Of a stretch of 64,000 nucleotides of DNA, positions 16,601 to 29,424 are shown one piece after another. The translations under genes were made by a program, and so were the position numbers. Source of the DNA: Perognathus longimembris pacificus. Lineage: Eukaryota > Chordata > Mammalia > Rodentia > Heteromyidae. The DNA lies in NCBI RefSeq assembly GCF_023159225.1, contig NC_063188.1, forward strand, positions 31,803,626 to 31,867,625, read 5' to 3'. The notes beneath the pieces were generated by a model. The model saw only the letters and a list, made by a program, of their open reading frames with translations. It had not been told where the DNA came from and ran no database searches. Position 1 is the stretch's first letter. Every line of letters starts with the position of its first letter.

Positions 16601-17449
16601 GACATTTGCCTCTGGCCGCCTTTCACTTGTCAGTCCTCCAGAAGCTCTGCTTGAGCTCTTGGCCTATGTAACTCCACCTCTCTTTTCCCTCACCCCTGAC
16701 AGTCTCATCAGTTTTTCCCCAGCCCATTATACCCGCCTCTGGGTGCAAGAGATTGATTCCATTCAAGAAATGAGACTGAAAGGGTCCTCACTGCAGAAAT
16801 GACATTTATGCCCTCTACAGTTGGCCAGACACAGAGCCCTGGGAGCTGGACGCTGCAACCGGGCTGACCAGGAAGCACAGGCTGGGTGTTAGAGGTAAGG
16901 GGACCACGGCTGGAGATCCAGAGCAGCATCAACAAAGCTCACACAGGTTCAAGTTCAAGGAAAGCAGGGGGGAGGCATAGACGTTAGGCAGTGGGGGCTG
17001 AGGAAGAAGCACCTTAACAGTCCTGCAATCAGGAGAATGAGAAAAGCCAGTCTGCCTCCAATGTGAGAGATACAGAGGGCAATGTAGTCACCAGTGTCCC
17101 TGCCACACATTGTGGATTCAACAGCAAGATTTCATAGGTTTCAGGCAGCTAGCAAGAAAATGACACTAGTTTTGAGTGTAGCAGAGGAGGGTTTGTCTCA
17201 TATAAATTGGGCTGAAGCCTGCTTTCTACAACTCGGTACAAGGTCAGAGCAGAAGTAGCAGAAACATGCCTATAGTCCTCTTGCCTTCTTGAATCAGTTC
17301 CACTTAAGCCTTCAGTCTGGGAGCAGTGCATATGAACTCTGATAGGGAAGAAGCTTTAGGTAATATCAAGTAGTACACGGTTTGAAATTAGAGGTATTCT
17401 GGTCATCTATTAAACACCTCAAAATCAGCAACCAACACTAACTCATAAT
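16601..17449. other. Upstream flank of the predicted promoter
   Basis: About 850 bases of unique sequence, fairly GC-rich near the promoter, without a recognised gene or repeat. Confidence 0.4.
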
Positions 17450-17660
17450 TAGCAATCAACAATAACTGAGCACTTGGGCTAGGTATTAGGTATGTGTTAA
17501 ATCATTGAGACCTCCTAGCTGCACTTGGAAGACAGGAACTGCCATCATTCCCATATTACAAATGGAGAAGGGGGCTTAGAAAAGTTTATGTGACCAAAAT
17601 CATAGAGCTAGTAAACGGCAAAGATTGGATTTGAGCCCTGGTCAAGTCTGTTTCTGAAAT
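17450..17660 (-). mobile_element. MIR SINE, nearly complete
   Basis: Inverted MIR with 'aactgagcacttgggctagg', 'cccatattacaaatggagaagg' and 'gattggatttgagccctgg' blocks in order. Confidence 0.85.
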
Positions 17661-17799
17661 CATTTTCTCCCTTTGTAATCAGGTGACTGAAACAAGAAAT
17701 ACTCTACTCACTACCATCTGTCCCCATCCAGCCAAGTGAGGAAAGCCTCTTATCCTCCATGGCTGGATCATTATGGAGTAATAGTAGTAGTAGTAACGA

Positions 17800-17965
17800 A
17801 TAATAAGAATAAACAGCTGACCTTGATTAAATTCCTCTCATATGCCAAGAATGGTGTTAAGGGTATCACAAGCATTATCTCATCTGATCTTTACAACTGC
17901 TCTGAGCCAGGACCCATTTAGTTCCCAGTTTTCAGATAAACAGGCTGAGCTTCAGCTGCTCAACT
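17800..17965 (-). mobile_element. MIR SINE fragment
   Basis: Inverted MIR core: 'atgccaagaatggtgttaag', 'attatctcatctgatctttacaactg', then 'cagataaacaggctgagc'. Confidence 0.8.
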
Positions 17966-17986
17966 GATTTAACCAGAAGTCCATAG

Positions 17987-18052
17987 TCTCTGTCTCTCTC
18001 TCTGTCTCTTTCTGCCACTCTCTCTCTCTCTCTCACACACACACACCACACA
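17987..18052. repeat. (CT)n/(CA)n low-complexity tract
   Basis: Interrupted CT runs followed by two short CA runs. Confidence 0.9.
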
Positions 18053-18169
18053 CAAATCCACAGCTCAGCATATTATGTTCTACTCAAGAAGAAAAATTCA
18101 ATTGCTGTCTGTTCTCCCATAAACAAAAAAGCAGTTATAGAAAGCTCACTCTATTAGTTATGGCTTTCT

Positions 18170-18390
18170 AGTTACCATTATTAATATTATTAATATGCCT
18201 AATAATTAGCAATACAATTTCTGGGCCAGATAATGTGCTGAGTGATGTGTGTGTGTGTTCTTATGTGATACAATATTTCTGAGGTGGGTGCTACTATCAC
18301 TTTCCTTTGGTAGATTAAAAAAAAAATAATCCAGGAAACACAGAGACATAAACTAGCTTTCCCAAAATCACACAGCTAAAAATAAAAAAT
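18170..18390 (-). mobile_element. MIR SINE
   Basis: Inverted MIR: 'gggccagataatgtgctgagtg', a short internal TG expansion at 18246-18259, 'tgaggtgggtgctactatc' and 'caaaatcacacagctaaaa'. Confidence 0.8.
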
Positions 18391-18499
18391 AACCTAAATG
18401 ACTGAGTGACAATTTGTGTAATGGTTACAGAATAATGGTGTGATTACAGCAGCCACTAATGTAGCCATTGAGAATTATAGTCTAGTGTGGATATAATTA

Positions 18500-18760
18500 T
18501 CAGTTTTTTAATTAATTTACTTTATTGTTATTATAGAGGTGATGTACAGAGGGATTACAATTACAGGATTTGAGTAATGAATACATTTCCTTTAGTTCAG
18601 TGTCTTCTGTCCCCTTCTCTCCAAGTCCCTTCATCCTGTTGCATAGTTCACTTTCATCAGTATCTAGTGAGCTCCACTGCTGCACTTTTTTTTACCCTTT
18701 TTCCTTCAAGATCTGCATCCTTCCTCCCTCCTGAAGATATATACATGAATACACCATACA
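18500..18760 (-). mobile_element. L1-3'-end-like retroposon, inverted
   Basis: The plus strand shows the reverse complement of the family at 5914-6127: 'ttattgttattatagagg' (inverted tail and poly(A) signal), then 'gatgtacagagggattacaattac', then 'gagtaatgaatacatttcc'. This copy extends further 5' than the others, which supports an L1 3' UTR origin. Confidence 0.65.
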
Positions 18761-19210
18761 TACGGTAAAGAACACTAAAAACTAACAAAAAGAAGTCATT
18801 TGTTTCCATATCTTGGAGTTGGTTTCAGTATGTATATTATTTTATGTAAATATGAAGAGGCACTTAGGAATTATGTCTTTGTGTTTCTCTCCAGAAGAGT
18901 ATCCTCTTTTGGTCTCATCATGTGTGAATATCTAGAGTCCTCTATAATTTGGCATATCCCAGTGCATTTTAGATCTAACTTCCACATATCAGAGAGACAA
19001 CTTATCAGATTTTTATAAAAATAAATATAATTTTTGTAGAAAAATAATATGGAATAATATATATCAAAATATTAACAGTAACCAACTGTACCAAGAGTAG
19101 ATTAAAGATGATTTTTATTTTTGTTTTCATATCTGTGTTTTCTCATATGTCTTACATGGACCCCAGATACTTTTGTGAAAAGTTTAATTTTCTTATTAAA
19201 AACACATATG

Positions 19211-19313
19211 GTTTAAGCCAGGAATAGTGCCTATAGTCCTTGAACTTCAGAGACTGAGGTAGGAGGGCCATGAATTTGATGCCAGCCTCAGCTACATAGT
19301 GAGACTGTCTCAA

Positions 19314-19316
<3 letters not shown>
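19211..19316 (+). mobile_element. B1-like (7SL-derived) SINE
   Basis: Shows 'tagtgcctatagtccttgaac', 'gaggtaggagggccatgaatttg' and 'agcctcagctacatagtgagac', the B1 order, ending in 'ctcaaaac' and the AT repeat. It has no ID-like right half. Confidence 0.75.

Positions 19317-19359
<43 letters not shown>
19317..19359. repeat. (AT)n microsatellite
   Basis: About 21 pure TA units that replace the tail of the preceding B1-like SINE. Confidence 0.97.
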
Positions 19360-19362
<3 letters not shown>

Positions 19363-20369
19363 CCTCTGATTCTGTTTCTAGCTCTTTCTGCAGGCTCTCT
19401 CTAGGGATCCCCAACACACATCTCCAGCAACCTTTCTCCCCCAACAAACTTAACAAATTGCACCACTTGACTCTTCCCTCAGAAGTGAGCCCTCATGTGT
19501 CTCAAATGGCTTACTTTTGTTCCATTATTTTTGTTTTTTTAATGATTTTTTTGTTTTCTAACTTTTACTTGTATTTAATAATTACACAAGTAATCTAGGA
19601 ATTTATACTCAGGATAGAAATTTGAAATCCTCTACACTGATAAGGCTAGTCCTGAGATTACCCCACCCTGCTTCCCACAAGTCCCCTTCCTCTCTGTCAG
19701 TTCACAATTGGGTGTGTCTCCTTCCAAACTTTTTCTAGCAGCAATGGCATTCAGAATTAAATCATGCAATTGCTTGCAAAACTCGAGAGTGTGCAAAAAG
19801 CTCCAGCTGAAAAACCATTCTGGCACTGGTCACTCCTGGGCTCCAAGTTCTGGTCCACTGTGACCATTTTCATCAGCCTGCTTCTAAAGAGACTAGGGAG
19901 AGAAGGTTCTTGCATGCTCAGCCCATTGGGGGCAAAGACTTCCGTTTTATTAAAGCCAGAGTCTGTAGGAACACAGAAAAAGGAGGCCTTCTAAGGAAGG
20001 GAAAGCCCAGAAACTGCTGCTTGGCATATCTCTCAGGTCCCTCACGTCCCACCCAGTCTGCACTGATCGATCTGGCTAGGAGGTGTCATGCTCCTGCCGC
20101 CTCACAAAAAGGTAATTGAGTTTGGGGTGGGGGGGTTGCATGGCTAACTGCTTGGGGGAAGAGGAATAAACAAGAGACCGTTCAATATGTCAACAAATAG
20201 CTTTCCAGCTGTTGAAAATAAGACTTCCTCTGGATTCTCAACAGTATCCTCTCCCCAGCTCTAGCAAGCAATCACCCAGATAACTGAAAACAGACAACCT
20301 AAGGTTCGAGCAATACCTGCACTACTGTGAGGTCCTCTCTTTCCCCCCCCCCCCATCATTCAGAAAAGA

Positions 20370-20370
<1 letters not shown>
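19360..20370. other. Intergenic, nothing recognised
   Basis: About 1 kb of unique sequence. Frames of 60-100 codons on both strands show no domain that I recognise. A run of 11 C occurs near 20343. Confidence 0.4.

Positions 20371-20414
<44 letters not shown>
20371..20414. repeat. (CA)n microsatellite
   Basis: About 22 uninterrupted CA units. Confidence 0.97.
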
Positions 20415-20416
<2 letters not shown>

Positions 20417-20484
20417 CATAACCATCCTTGCTCCCCAACAGCTTTGACACTTAAAATGCCCACCAGTTCTTTGTAAATAAAGCA

Positions 20485-20680
20485 AGGGAAAACAGCTAGC
20501 ATTTGTTAAGTGCTTACTATGCCGGGAACTGTGTTAAACACTTTACATACATTATAGTATTTTAGTGCACAATAAACCAATGAAGTAGGCTTCTTTCCTC
20601 TGTTCCCCCCTTTCTAAATCAGCAAAGGAACTGAAGTCGAGAGAAATTAAAATTCAGTAACTTACCTTGGCTCTCACAGC
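20485..20680 (-). mobile_element. MIR SINE
   Basis: Inverted MIR: 'tttgttaagtgcttactatgcc', 'aacactttacatacattatag', 'cagcaaaggaactgaagtc' and 'ctcacagctgag'. Confidence 0.85.
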
Positions 20681-22476
20681 TGAGAGGGAGTGAAGCTGTG
20701 CTTGTCACTCGGGTCTGTCTGACTCAGCCAGTGCTCTTAACTCACGGGAGAGTCACACACTGTCTTCGAGTGTCTGAAGGGCTGTCATATGGAAGAGAGG
20801 GTAGGTGTGTTCTGGGTAGCTCCAAAGAAAAGGATTTGACTGTTAGTTGGGAATTATGCTTTCATTGGATATGCTGCAAATTCCCCCAAACAACATGTAT
20901 ATGCATGTCCAATTCTATAGGGAAAAGAACATTAAAAGAAGAGTGAACGGAACTGCCTTGTGTTAGGTGCCGTCCTGAAGGATCTGTGGAATCAGACAGA
21001 ACAGGAGGGATACCGGAGGACTGCAAATGGGCAGTGTCCCAATTTTCTTAAATAAGGAAACTACATACCCGTATACTGTAAACTCCAGGGCTATAAGCTT
21101 GATGTCAATCTTTGGACAAATTTTGCTGCAGATTATGCAGCAGGTAATTTATAAGCACTTAGAATAGAAGAAGCAATACAAGGCACCTAGATTTACTGGT
21201 GAGACTAAAAAGGAGACGAGTTTCCTGGGCTAGCAAACCCCCAAATCCAGGGACAAAAGTGGGATGGCCAGATTTTTCTTTTACCAGGTAAAAGCATTAG
21301 GAAGTAAAACAAAGCAATCCCAAATTAGCATGTCCTAAATACAAAGGGCTTTCTTTAAACTCCAAAAAGTAGGTGGGGGGGGAACATAACTTTAGGCATC
21401 TGAACAGTCCTTTCAACAAAATAGATTTTCTATTCTCACAAATAATTTACTACAGAGTCCTCAGGCAATCTTCCTTGCACTGGGGACCAATGCAATTTTC
21501 CTGGAGGGTGGAAACTTAGCCAAACTGCTGTGGGGCTCACTCCAAGTTAAAACCTCAATGTAGATAAGATCAGATACCTGTAAGACAGGAAGTCTTTCTG
21601 GCCAGAAGAGAGAAGAATTGAGTTTGACCTTAGCCTAAGGGAGGACATTAACACAGATAAAGAAAATATCCACAGGAAAGGAGTCAGAGAAACTAAAGTT
21701 GCCAAGTGGGGACGAAAGCCCTGCTGAGGCGGGCCTTGGCCAATGCTTTTGACCTGTGCCACTCTTTGGACCATATAACTCCCTTGTAGGAATCAGAGCC
21801 TAGTGCCATTAAGCATTTGTATCACAAATTTGCTTCTGACTTGAGGATCACAAAGCAAACTTCAGACTATTTATGGCTTGCCTTCCCATGTCAGAAGAAT
21901 TCAAAGTCGGGACTACTAAAGGGGGGAGGGGGGAGGAGAACTTCTAGAAGGAACTCTCTAGGCTTGATCTCAAGTTCCATATTTGTATGGCATAAATAAA
22001 TGGATGTATTCTTATACTTCTCTAGAGCTGAGAACCAACTTGATAAATCAGCTTAGCATGAAGGTTTACATCGCAAGTCCCATCTCATGGTTTATAATCT
22101 ATCTGCCTTCATCTGATCAGTTTCTCTTCTGTGGTCTGGGGGGTTTTTGTTGTGGTTTTTCTGCACTGAGTTCTTCCAGTTTATGCATCTTATGTAAAAT
22201 GGGTTTTACACATAGCAAGCTATGAGCTTGGCACCCTAAAGAGCACATGGTACCTGTCTCCAACTCCTGATCATGTCTCAAAGCCTGCCTCCTCTCCTCA
22301 AGAAACTGCTGTGAAGATACAGGTCCTTGATGAGAAAAGAGGATAAAGGTTGTGTCTTTTTTTGCAAACTGGTCTCTGTTGTAGAAGACTTTAAATTGAG
22401 ATGCGACTACATCTGTTGACATTGATCTTGTTACTAAAAGTGACTCCAAAGCAGGACACACTGCCATACCCTCTAA
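20681..22476. other. Intergenic, nothing recognised
   Basis: About 1.8 kb of unique sequence. A 151-codon minus-strand frame at 22117-22572 runs into the DNA transposon at 22477 and has no recognisable domain, so I do not call it a gene. Confidence 0.4.
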
Positions 22477-22660
22477 AAGGGTGCTCCTCAAGTGTAGGGG
22501 CAGCAGTAGTACCTGCCCCTTGGATAATTGAGTAAAATGCAAATTTGAGGAGGGAGCTCCACTTGCAAACAATCAGACTCACTAAATCAGAAATAAGCCC
22601 AAGGAATTTGCATTTTAGCTCAAAGGATTCTGCAAGTAGAGTTCAAGAACCACTGGCTTA
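22477..22660 (+). mobile_element. hAT-Charlie-like DNA transposon remnant (MER20-like)
   Basis: The 5' end resembles 'gttctcaaagtgt', the interior has 'aaaatgcaaatttgagg' and 'aaggaatttgcatttt', and the 3' end 'caagaaccactgg' matches the inverted terminal repeat. This is the layout of short non-autonomous hAT elements; the subfamily name is from memory. Confidence 0.65.
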
Positions 22661-22737
22661 GGTAGGGGTTCAGATGCCCTAATTTGAATGCCAAAGAGGT
22701 CTGTGCTCAAATGCTAGCACTTTGGGGAGCTTCATAC

Positions 22738-22835
22738 CAGTTTCTTCATCTGTAAACATGAATAATGATAGTACCCACCTCACAAGCTCTTTTAAACCTT
22801 TTAAACAAATAATGTGTGTAAAGTATCTGGTATAT
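22738..22835 (+). mobile_element. MIR SINE 3' part
   Basis: Contains 'cttcatctgtaaacatgaataatgatagtacccacctcac' followed by a 'taatgtgtgtaaagtatctgg' block. Confidence 0.8.
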
Positions 22836-23837
22836 AGGTGAAATCCAGTGATAATCTCTGCTCCTGCTCATTCATCAGTTCTGCTGCTGCCTTCTCTGTG
22901 TTCGACTTCTGTTCCTGCTGCCAAACTGCTCAATATTTCTAGGTTTGGTATTCAAACTTCCCATGAGGAAGATTCTCATTGGTCCAATTTTAGTCACCAC
23001 TGTACTTATTGGACAAAGTTCTCATCCCAGTTTCCATCATAGGCTGCCTGCCAGCCTATAGAATGACTGCTCATGCATCAGATGCCCTTTTCTGGCTCAA
23101 TCAGCTCCTGCTTGAGGGAAGTGGGTCACATGGTATCAAACATAGCCACCTATTCATAACTGCTACTTCTCTCAGCTAGGGTCTGAGGATGGAAACTCCT
23201 TAGAAGGGGCCCGTGGGTGTGGTAGGAATTCTGAGGCTTAGCCAGTCCTGTACACCTAGGCTTCTCATTTATCCAGCCTGCCAAAGGAATGAAGCATTCA
23301 AGTTCACTGAAGTCTCTATTTAATTCCCACTTTTCATCTCCATCAGGCCAGGAACACCAGATTTCAAAAAAGTAGACCACAGTTAAGGGAGAAAAATAAA
23401 AGACTTTACCCTAAAATGAGACCTTCTGTTTCTAGAACATGTTTTCAAGTTTCCAAAGCACCTCACATCTATTTCCTCACTGCAAAGCTTGCAGACTGGC
23501 AGCCACAGGCTGGATCCAGACTGTAGACAGATTTTATTTGACCCACACAATGTTTTTTTAAACACTTAATTAGTTGCCAACATTGAAAAGTCAGGAGATT
23601 TCACATAAAAAGCTGGATTTCTGGCTTCTCTGGGAAAATCAGAAGGACTTAGATCCTCATTCTGACACTGCAGCTGAAGCTCCCTGTCAACAGGACGTGT
23701 GCTTGTAGTACCCTCCAAGCTACCTTTACTTTTTCACAGTGACCTACTTGGCTTTGGTAGACATTGGAAACACCATTTAAAATCTATGGATTAGGCAGCA
23801 AAGGTGTATATGTCCCAGATCCTGAAGCCTAAATATC
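22836..23837. other. Intergenic, mostly unrecognised
   Basis: About 1 kb. The block near 23505-23650 ('ttgacccacacaatg', 'cacataaaaagctggatttctggc') resembles an ancient mammalian repeat of the hAT group, but I cannot name it securely. Confidence 0.35.
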
Positions 23838-24000
23838 TGGACTGGAATCCCAGCTCTGTTCTTTACTGTCTTTGACACACTGAGCCCTTGAGCTGGAAAA
23901 GACAGTTATAATGCTGCTTGACTCAGAGCCTTATTAGACTAACCAATGAGTACATGCATGTGTAAAACAATGCCTGGCACATGGCAAGCACTAATTGATT
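23838..24000 (+). mobile_element. MIR SINE fragment
   Basis: Runs from 'ggaatcccagctctgttc' to 'caatgcctggcacatggcaagcac', with the middle decayed. Confidence 0.75.
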
Positions 24001-24193
24001 TTTCTTTCATTGTTCATAATTCCTTATGTGCCTCTCAGACATCTCAAAGTTTCTAAAAACTAAAATGTTATGGAAAGCTCATTTGGTGGCAAAGCTAGGC
24101 CTAAGTTGGTATGAGGCTATTCTTTTACCTTATTTAGAAATGTTAATGTGTTTCCACTGTGTTTTGCCCCAGATCCCATTAAGGAATGTCAGA

Positions 24194-24195
<2 letters not shown>

Positions 24196-24248
<53 letters not shown>

Positions 24249-24253
24249 TGTGT
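24196..24253. repeat. (GT)n microsatellite
   Basis: About 28 GT units with one TTT interruption near the end. Confidence 0.97.
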
Positions 24254-27200
24254 ACAGGTTTTTTCTATTCTAAGATCCAAAACTTGTCTATCTCTGATAG
24301 TTTAAGACAAGGCATTATAGTCCTGTCTTGCTATTAGTTAGATATCCTGTTGACAGATGGAAAAACTGAGCTACTATATAGACAAAACATCCTGCTCAAA
24401 GTCTCACAACTTAAAAGCAGAAACCGTTTTGACCCCTAGATATGAAACCCATAGTACCTAGTACTGTGTCATGCAGTGGGTCCACAATAGGTACACTACC
24501 AGGAAGTGTCCGTTGATGAACTGAATATCACCATTTTCCGAGAGTGATCAAATCCTTTCAACTCTTTACATTTAGCTTTGCTATACACTGATGAGCTCAA
24601 ATTGGGAGGGTGATCATTGTATTCTTCTTAACAGAAGAGGAAAGAGATGCAGAGAAGAGAAGTACCTTACTCAAATAAACACACCAAAAGACAGGCAGAA
24701 CTGAAACTAGAAACCAAATTCTACAATTTTGCTACATAAATCCCAGGGCCAGTACAAGAATGACATATGCTGACCTTTCCACATACTAACCCTCATGCTC
24801 TGTAGACAGTCCTGAAGTTTTCAACATACCTGATGAAAGGAGAGTTTCCCAAGATCTCAGCAAATATAAAAATGAGACAGCATGTCTGGGTGGACCTCAT
24901 CCTTTCCTGTACCATAGGCGGCAATGTACAGACACCATCCAGTCAGAAGGCAGGGAGGGGAGATTTCTCAAATCCCAAGAAAAATCACAGAGACCCTACT
25001 GTTTGCTCTTCTCTGTTGATTTTTAAGAAGCTGACATTTACTTATGCCAAAGGCCAAAAGAAATGAAAAATCTACTGGAAAAGGAATTTCATCAGTCATG
25101 AAGCAATATGTTAAAGAAACCTTTGCACAGTAACCAGTTCTCTTGTTTGAAATGCAGAAAACAGAGCAGAGAGCTGCTGTTTCATATTGTTAGGGCATCA
25201 GAGACCTGAGCATGAAAACAGCATCCCCAGGACCTCTTTCCAGCCCCCTGCCACTGCACAGGGCCACTTTTTTACATCATCTCCAAGTTAAGTTGGAAAC
25301 AAGAAGGCAGGCTATGACCCTGGTGAACTCATGGTGCTCCTAAGCTCATGGCTTGAGTTCCTGCTACCAACAAATCCCATACTTTGATCACACACCCACA
25401 GCGACCCAGATCTTTGAATTCAGCAATTCTTCCTCAGGTTTCAGTGAGACATTGGCTGCCTGAGCTATTTTGGGACACTTTCTCTGCTGTGGATGCCACT
25501 TTCGGAATACGCCAGAAACATGCTAAGGACCCGGAGCTCTCTATCCTGGACCCTTTTGGGATTTGCATTCTCTCTCTCTCTCTTACTCTGTCTCTCTCCT
25601 TTGGCTGATCATTTGAAGGACAGCTGCTCCTGCCAACCTAATCCTAGGGGCCTGACTACCTTGCCGAGCCACAAGCTCCAAGAGGCAATGTGGCTGCCAG
25701 CACCCTCATGGTAAGGGGCATGGAGGCACCATGTAATGAGAACCATCCACTAAGGATGATCCGAAGACAAAGTGAGGACAGGAGGTGGGGAAGACAACAT
25801 TTTTCAAACATCATATTCCTACGCTCATCACTTCCTACTCTGATGCAACTGATTCGGCAGGCACTCCGGAGCTTGTGAGCTCCATTTTCCTGTTCTAAAA
25901 ATCTGTAAGTACTCGGGCTCACTGATGTTCACACTGTCTTCTGGGGAGGGGGAGAGGAGGGCAGGGCCTGGACATGGTCACCATTATTTGACTCAGGTGT
26001 GGGCAAGTCCATGGTGTTAGAAGAATTTCTGTCACCACCACCCTCTTCCTCTTCCTGAAATGCTTCTTAGTTTGGAAGATGAAAATGCCTCTTTATTCTT
26101 CTCCCAACCCCCTCTAACATACCAGAAATCCCACCTGTTCTTTTGGGTTCTCTGTTTATCAGTAATGCTGTGCACACCTGATTCCTCATGTTGGACTTAA
26201 TGGGAGAAATGAGGCCCTGATATTTCAATTTCTTAACTTTAACCACAGCTCCTATTGTGGGCACAGCCCCTGCTGGGCTTCTCCATCTTTTATGCAGTAA
26301 TTTGCTGAAACTGTGAAAGATGTTGTAAGTGAGAGGGTATAAATGAGAATCTAGAAACTCCATGGTTAAAAAAAAAAAAAAGGACGAGCAATGTGGTTGA
26401 TTCTCTGTGCAGTTAGAAATGCTGCCACAAATGGGAAGGCTTCATGCTAGGCAGTGAGATGGTCCCTTTCAGTGCCTTCCTATTTTAATGGGAAAGAAAG
26501 GCCAAAATAGCTGTCAACTCCCCAGGAAAGGAGCATTTCTAACGCTTTTACCACTTTACTAAGAGGCTGGACATTGTTTCTGGCCAGCTTATCAGTCCTT
26601 AAAGCAAGTCCAATGGCTGTTTTGGAAGAGAGGGAAAGTCAGCCTTTTGTCCTTTTTTTTAGGGACTTTTGTAGTTTCCTCAAAATAATGAAGATGATAG
26701 AACCAGTCCTTGCAACCTAACCTAGTCCCCCAATGCCTAGACCAAATCATTCTCATGGTACAAAAGTCATGTGGAGGTGAAAGTGAGTAATGTCTTTGCA
26801 AGGAAGCTATTTGTAGAATCTGCCATGACCCATACTAAGAAGTCTCCTGAGTCTTCACAACAACTTCTTTAGCTGTGAATAAGAATAAGACAAGAGAAAT
26901 CAGTCTGGTCACTTTATTTACACACACACACCACCACCACCCCATGGAAGGAACATTGTATTTGATCATAGAAAATGTGTAAGTTGTTCATTTGATCAAG
27001 ACTGGCTACCTCTACTTTCTCTGATTGACAAACTTTATTTGTATTCTCCTAAGAGTGCTGGGTCTGAAGTAGATTAAGGAGAAAAATGTTTATATCAACA
27101 CTGGAGAAATCAACAAAGGAAATTTTCTGGGTATCTAGAGGAGAATGGATTATTTCTCAGACTATATGGGGGAAAACTAGTCTTAGGAAGAACTTGTTTC

Positions 27201-27516
27201 CATCTTAATTACTACCTTTTGTGTGTGCTATGGTAACTTATGGAGCTTTCCAGTCCTCTGCCCTTGGATCATAGAGTTTCATTATCTGGAAGGTATTTTT
27301 TAGTCAAAGTCTTAAGGGTTATTGGTAGCCTGAATTTTATGTCTACCTTGTAGCATTCCAGAAGCATTAAGAATGTTCCCTTCCTCTTCTAAAGCTTTTC
27401 CTGAGAACTTGAAAAGTCTGAAGTATGTAATTCTTTTTAATTCGGGGCTTTGGCATCTTGTTAAAATGGCAACCTCTTGAGAGGGTCAACCTGTTAAGCA
27501 TCATCTGAAAACATTG
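24254..27516. other. Intergenic, nothing recognised
   Basis: About 3.3 kb. It holds weak inverted MIR-like scraps (24340-24430 and 24590-24720), an A-run at 26366-26380, and a short CA/CAC repeat at 26920-26943. Frames of up to about 100 codons on both strands have no recognisable domain. Confidence 0.4.
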
Positions 27517-27532
27517 CCTCCAGATAGATTTT

Positions 27533-27739
27533 GTTTGTTTTGTTTTTGTTGCCAGTCCTGGGGATTGAATTCAGGGCCTGAGCACTGTCCCTGGCTTCTT
27601 TTTGCTCAAGGCTAGCACTCTGCCACTTGAGCCACAGTGCCACTTCCGGCTTTTTCTATATATGTGGTGCTGAGGAATCGAACCCAGGGCTTCATGTATA
27701 CGGGGCAAGCACTTTACCACTAGGCCCTATTCCCAGCCC
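27533..27739 (-). mobile_element. Dimeric ID-type SINE, young copy, inverted
   Basis: On the plus strand it runs from T-rich inverted tail through 'ccagtcctggggattgaattc', 'gccacttgagccacagtgcc' and 'ggaatcgaacccaggg' (inverted box B). A perfect 16-bp duplication, CCTCCAGATAGATTTT, flanks it at 27517-27532 and 27740-27755. Confidence 0.97.
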
Positions 27740-28384
27740 CCTCCAGATAGATTTTAATGGAGGAAAGAAGAGAAGAGAAAGAAACAAAAGATTGTTGTAA
27801 GTACAAGCCTCAGTCTCAGAGAAGAAGCCCCCAAATAGGAACCAGGCTATGATGAGAAATACCAAGAAGCTCTGTTGGTAGAAAGGAAGGGCTTTTTTTT
27901 TCTTGCTAGAACGAGACACGAAACAACTTATTGAGGACACATAGCTAACTAATGAAATTAGGAACAGGAAGGAGAAAGAATCTCAGCAACTAGATTGAGA
28001 TTAGAGAAGGGAAAATTCCCTGCAAGCATATCTTCACACTAAGTTACTTTGAGCTACTGAACTAGAGTTGTCAACAATGTTAAGTAGACTCCATACAGAA
28101 GATCAAGGTGATGTTAGAACTTCTAAACCACCAAGCTGACATATCTTCAGCCTAGGGACAAAGGAGGGGGCCACCTGGGAACTTAGAATTTGTCCTTCCT
28201 TTCCACTAAAACCAGCAATATACGCATTTCCAAGAAGATCTGTGCTAAATACAATGTCCCATGTGGTTTACCAAAAGATGCAATGTATGAAAAGGGGTAG
28301 CTTAGGCAAAGCTGTAGGCTAAGGATGGAGTATTCTCTCTATATATACATATATAATAGTACATTTCCTTATAGCCCGGTAGAC

Positions 28385-28575
28385 AAGTTTTTTAAGTAAA
28401 AGCACCTAAATTGAAATCCTGGCAATGCCACTTGCTAGCATGTAGTTTATTTGAGTTTCATCTGTGAAATGGGCACGGTCATAGCTGAAGCTACCAGATA
28501 GTGTTATAAAGATTAAATAGGATGGTACCTGTGAAGCCCAGCATGGTGCCCAGTAGTACAAAAGAAAGTGCTGAA
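28385..28575 (+). mobile_element. MIR SINE, nearly complete
   Basis: 'gaaatcctggcaatgccacttgctagcatg', 'catctgtgaaatgggcacgg', 'aagattaaataggatggtacc' and 'agcatggtgcccagtag' occur in MIR order. Confidence 0.85.
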
Positions 28576-29424
28576 TGAAAAATCAGCAGTGAGGAACCTT
28601 CCCTGCTCTCTACTCAGTAAGTCATCATCTGAGAATGGCTTACAGCAGCAGGTAGTCTCCACTCAGAGCAAGCCTAACAACAGGAGGGTTTGGGGAGCTC
28701 ATCATCCCCTTCATTTAAAATGGTCCTCTTCCCCTTTTACTCCCAATTTCCCTAAAAGGCCTAAGCCTTTCTTCCCATTGGTCCTGTATCCACTCCACCC
28801 GCTCCCCCCCAACTAAACTGATGGATTCATTGCTAAAGATTCGTGATGTTTCCTTGGCTTTCTCTGTCTACCAACTGGGCTTTGCTGCCAGTTCTCTAGG
28901 GGGTAAATGAAATCACTTCCGGGAGGGCAGTGTCCAGGAGAGGGCAGCTCTCAAAAGCAAAAGGAAAGTAGTCCCACACAAAACTTTCAGTCTCTGGTTC
29001 CTGAAATACTCACTGTACCTTTATATAGACAGCAATCCACGCAACAGAAGCCACAACCATTCACCCTGTGGCTCCCTAACCCTGTAGTTGCAGACCCAGT
29101 AAGGCTGTCTTCCTCCTAACCCCTGCCCCGCCCTTGCTTCTCATTCTCCCACCAGAACTCCCTTCTTTGATAACACCCCCCCACCATCCCCACCCCCACC
29201 CCCGCGCCTCAGTGCTGAAACTTCAAGAGGCTTTCCTCAGCTTCCTCTCCCTGCCCCTCCCAGCATGGTCCAGGAGATACGGAGTTCACTCTTTCAAGGG
29301 GTGTGGTGACAGAGAGGAGTGTTGCTCTGGTTGTGGAGACCTCCCAGCTTTGCTGCTACTGGGGGGTGGGGTGGGGAAGAGGGAGCACCCTGCTTAGGAC
29401 GCCTGCTTAGGTTGGTACCTTTTT
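28576..29424. other. Intergenic, GC-richer block
   Basis: About 850 bases, C-rich in places (29170-29205). Several short plus-strand frames exist but none is recognised. A CTCF-like motif lies at 28934-28948. Confidence 0.4.
28934..28948 (+). promoter_or_regulatory. CTCF-like motif
   Basis: CCAGGAGAGGGCAGC matches 11 of the 12 core positions of CCASYAGRKGGC. Motif only; occupancy cannot be judged here. Confidence 0.4.

Noticed and set aside
22117..22572. 151-codon minus-strand frame as a gene
   Set aside because: It runs into a hAT-like transposon remnant, has no domain that I recognise, and has no splice or promoter support.
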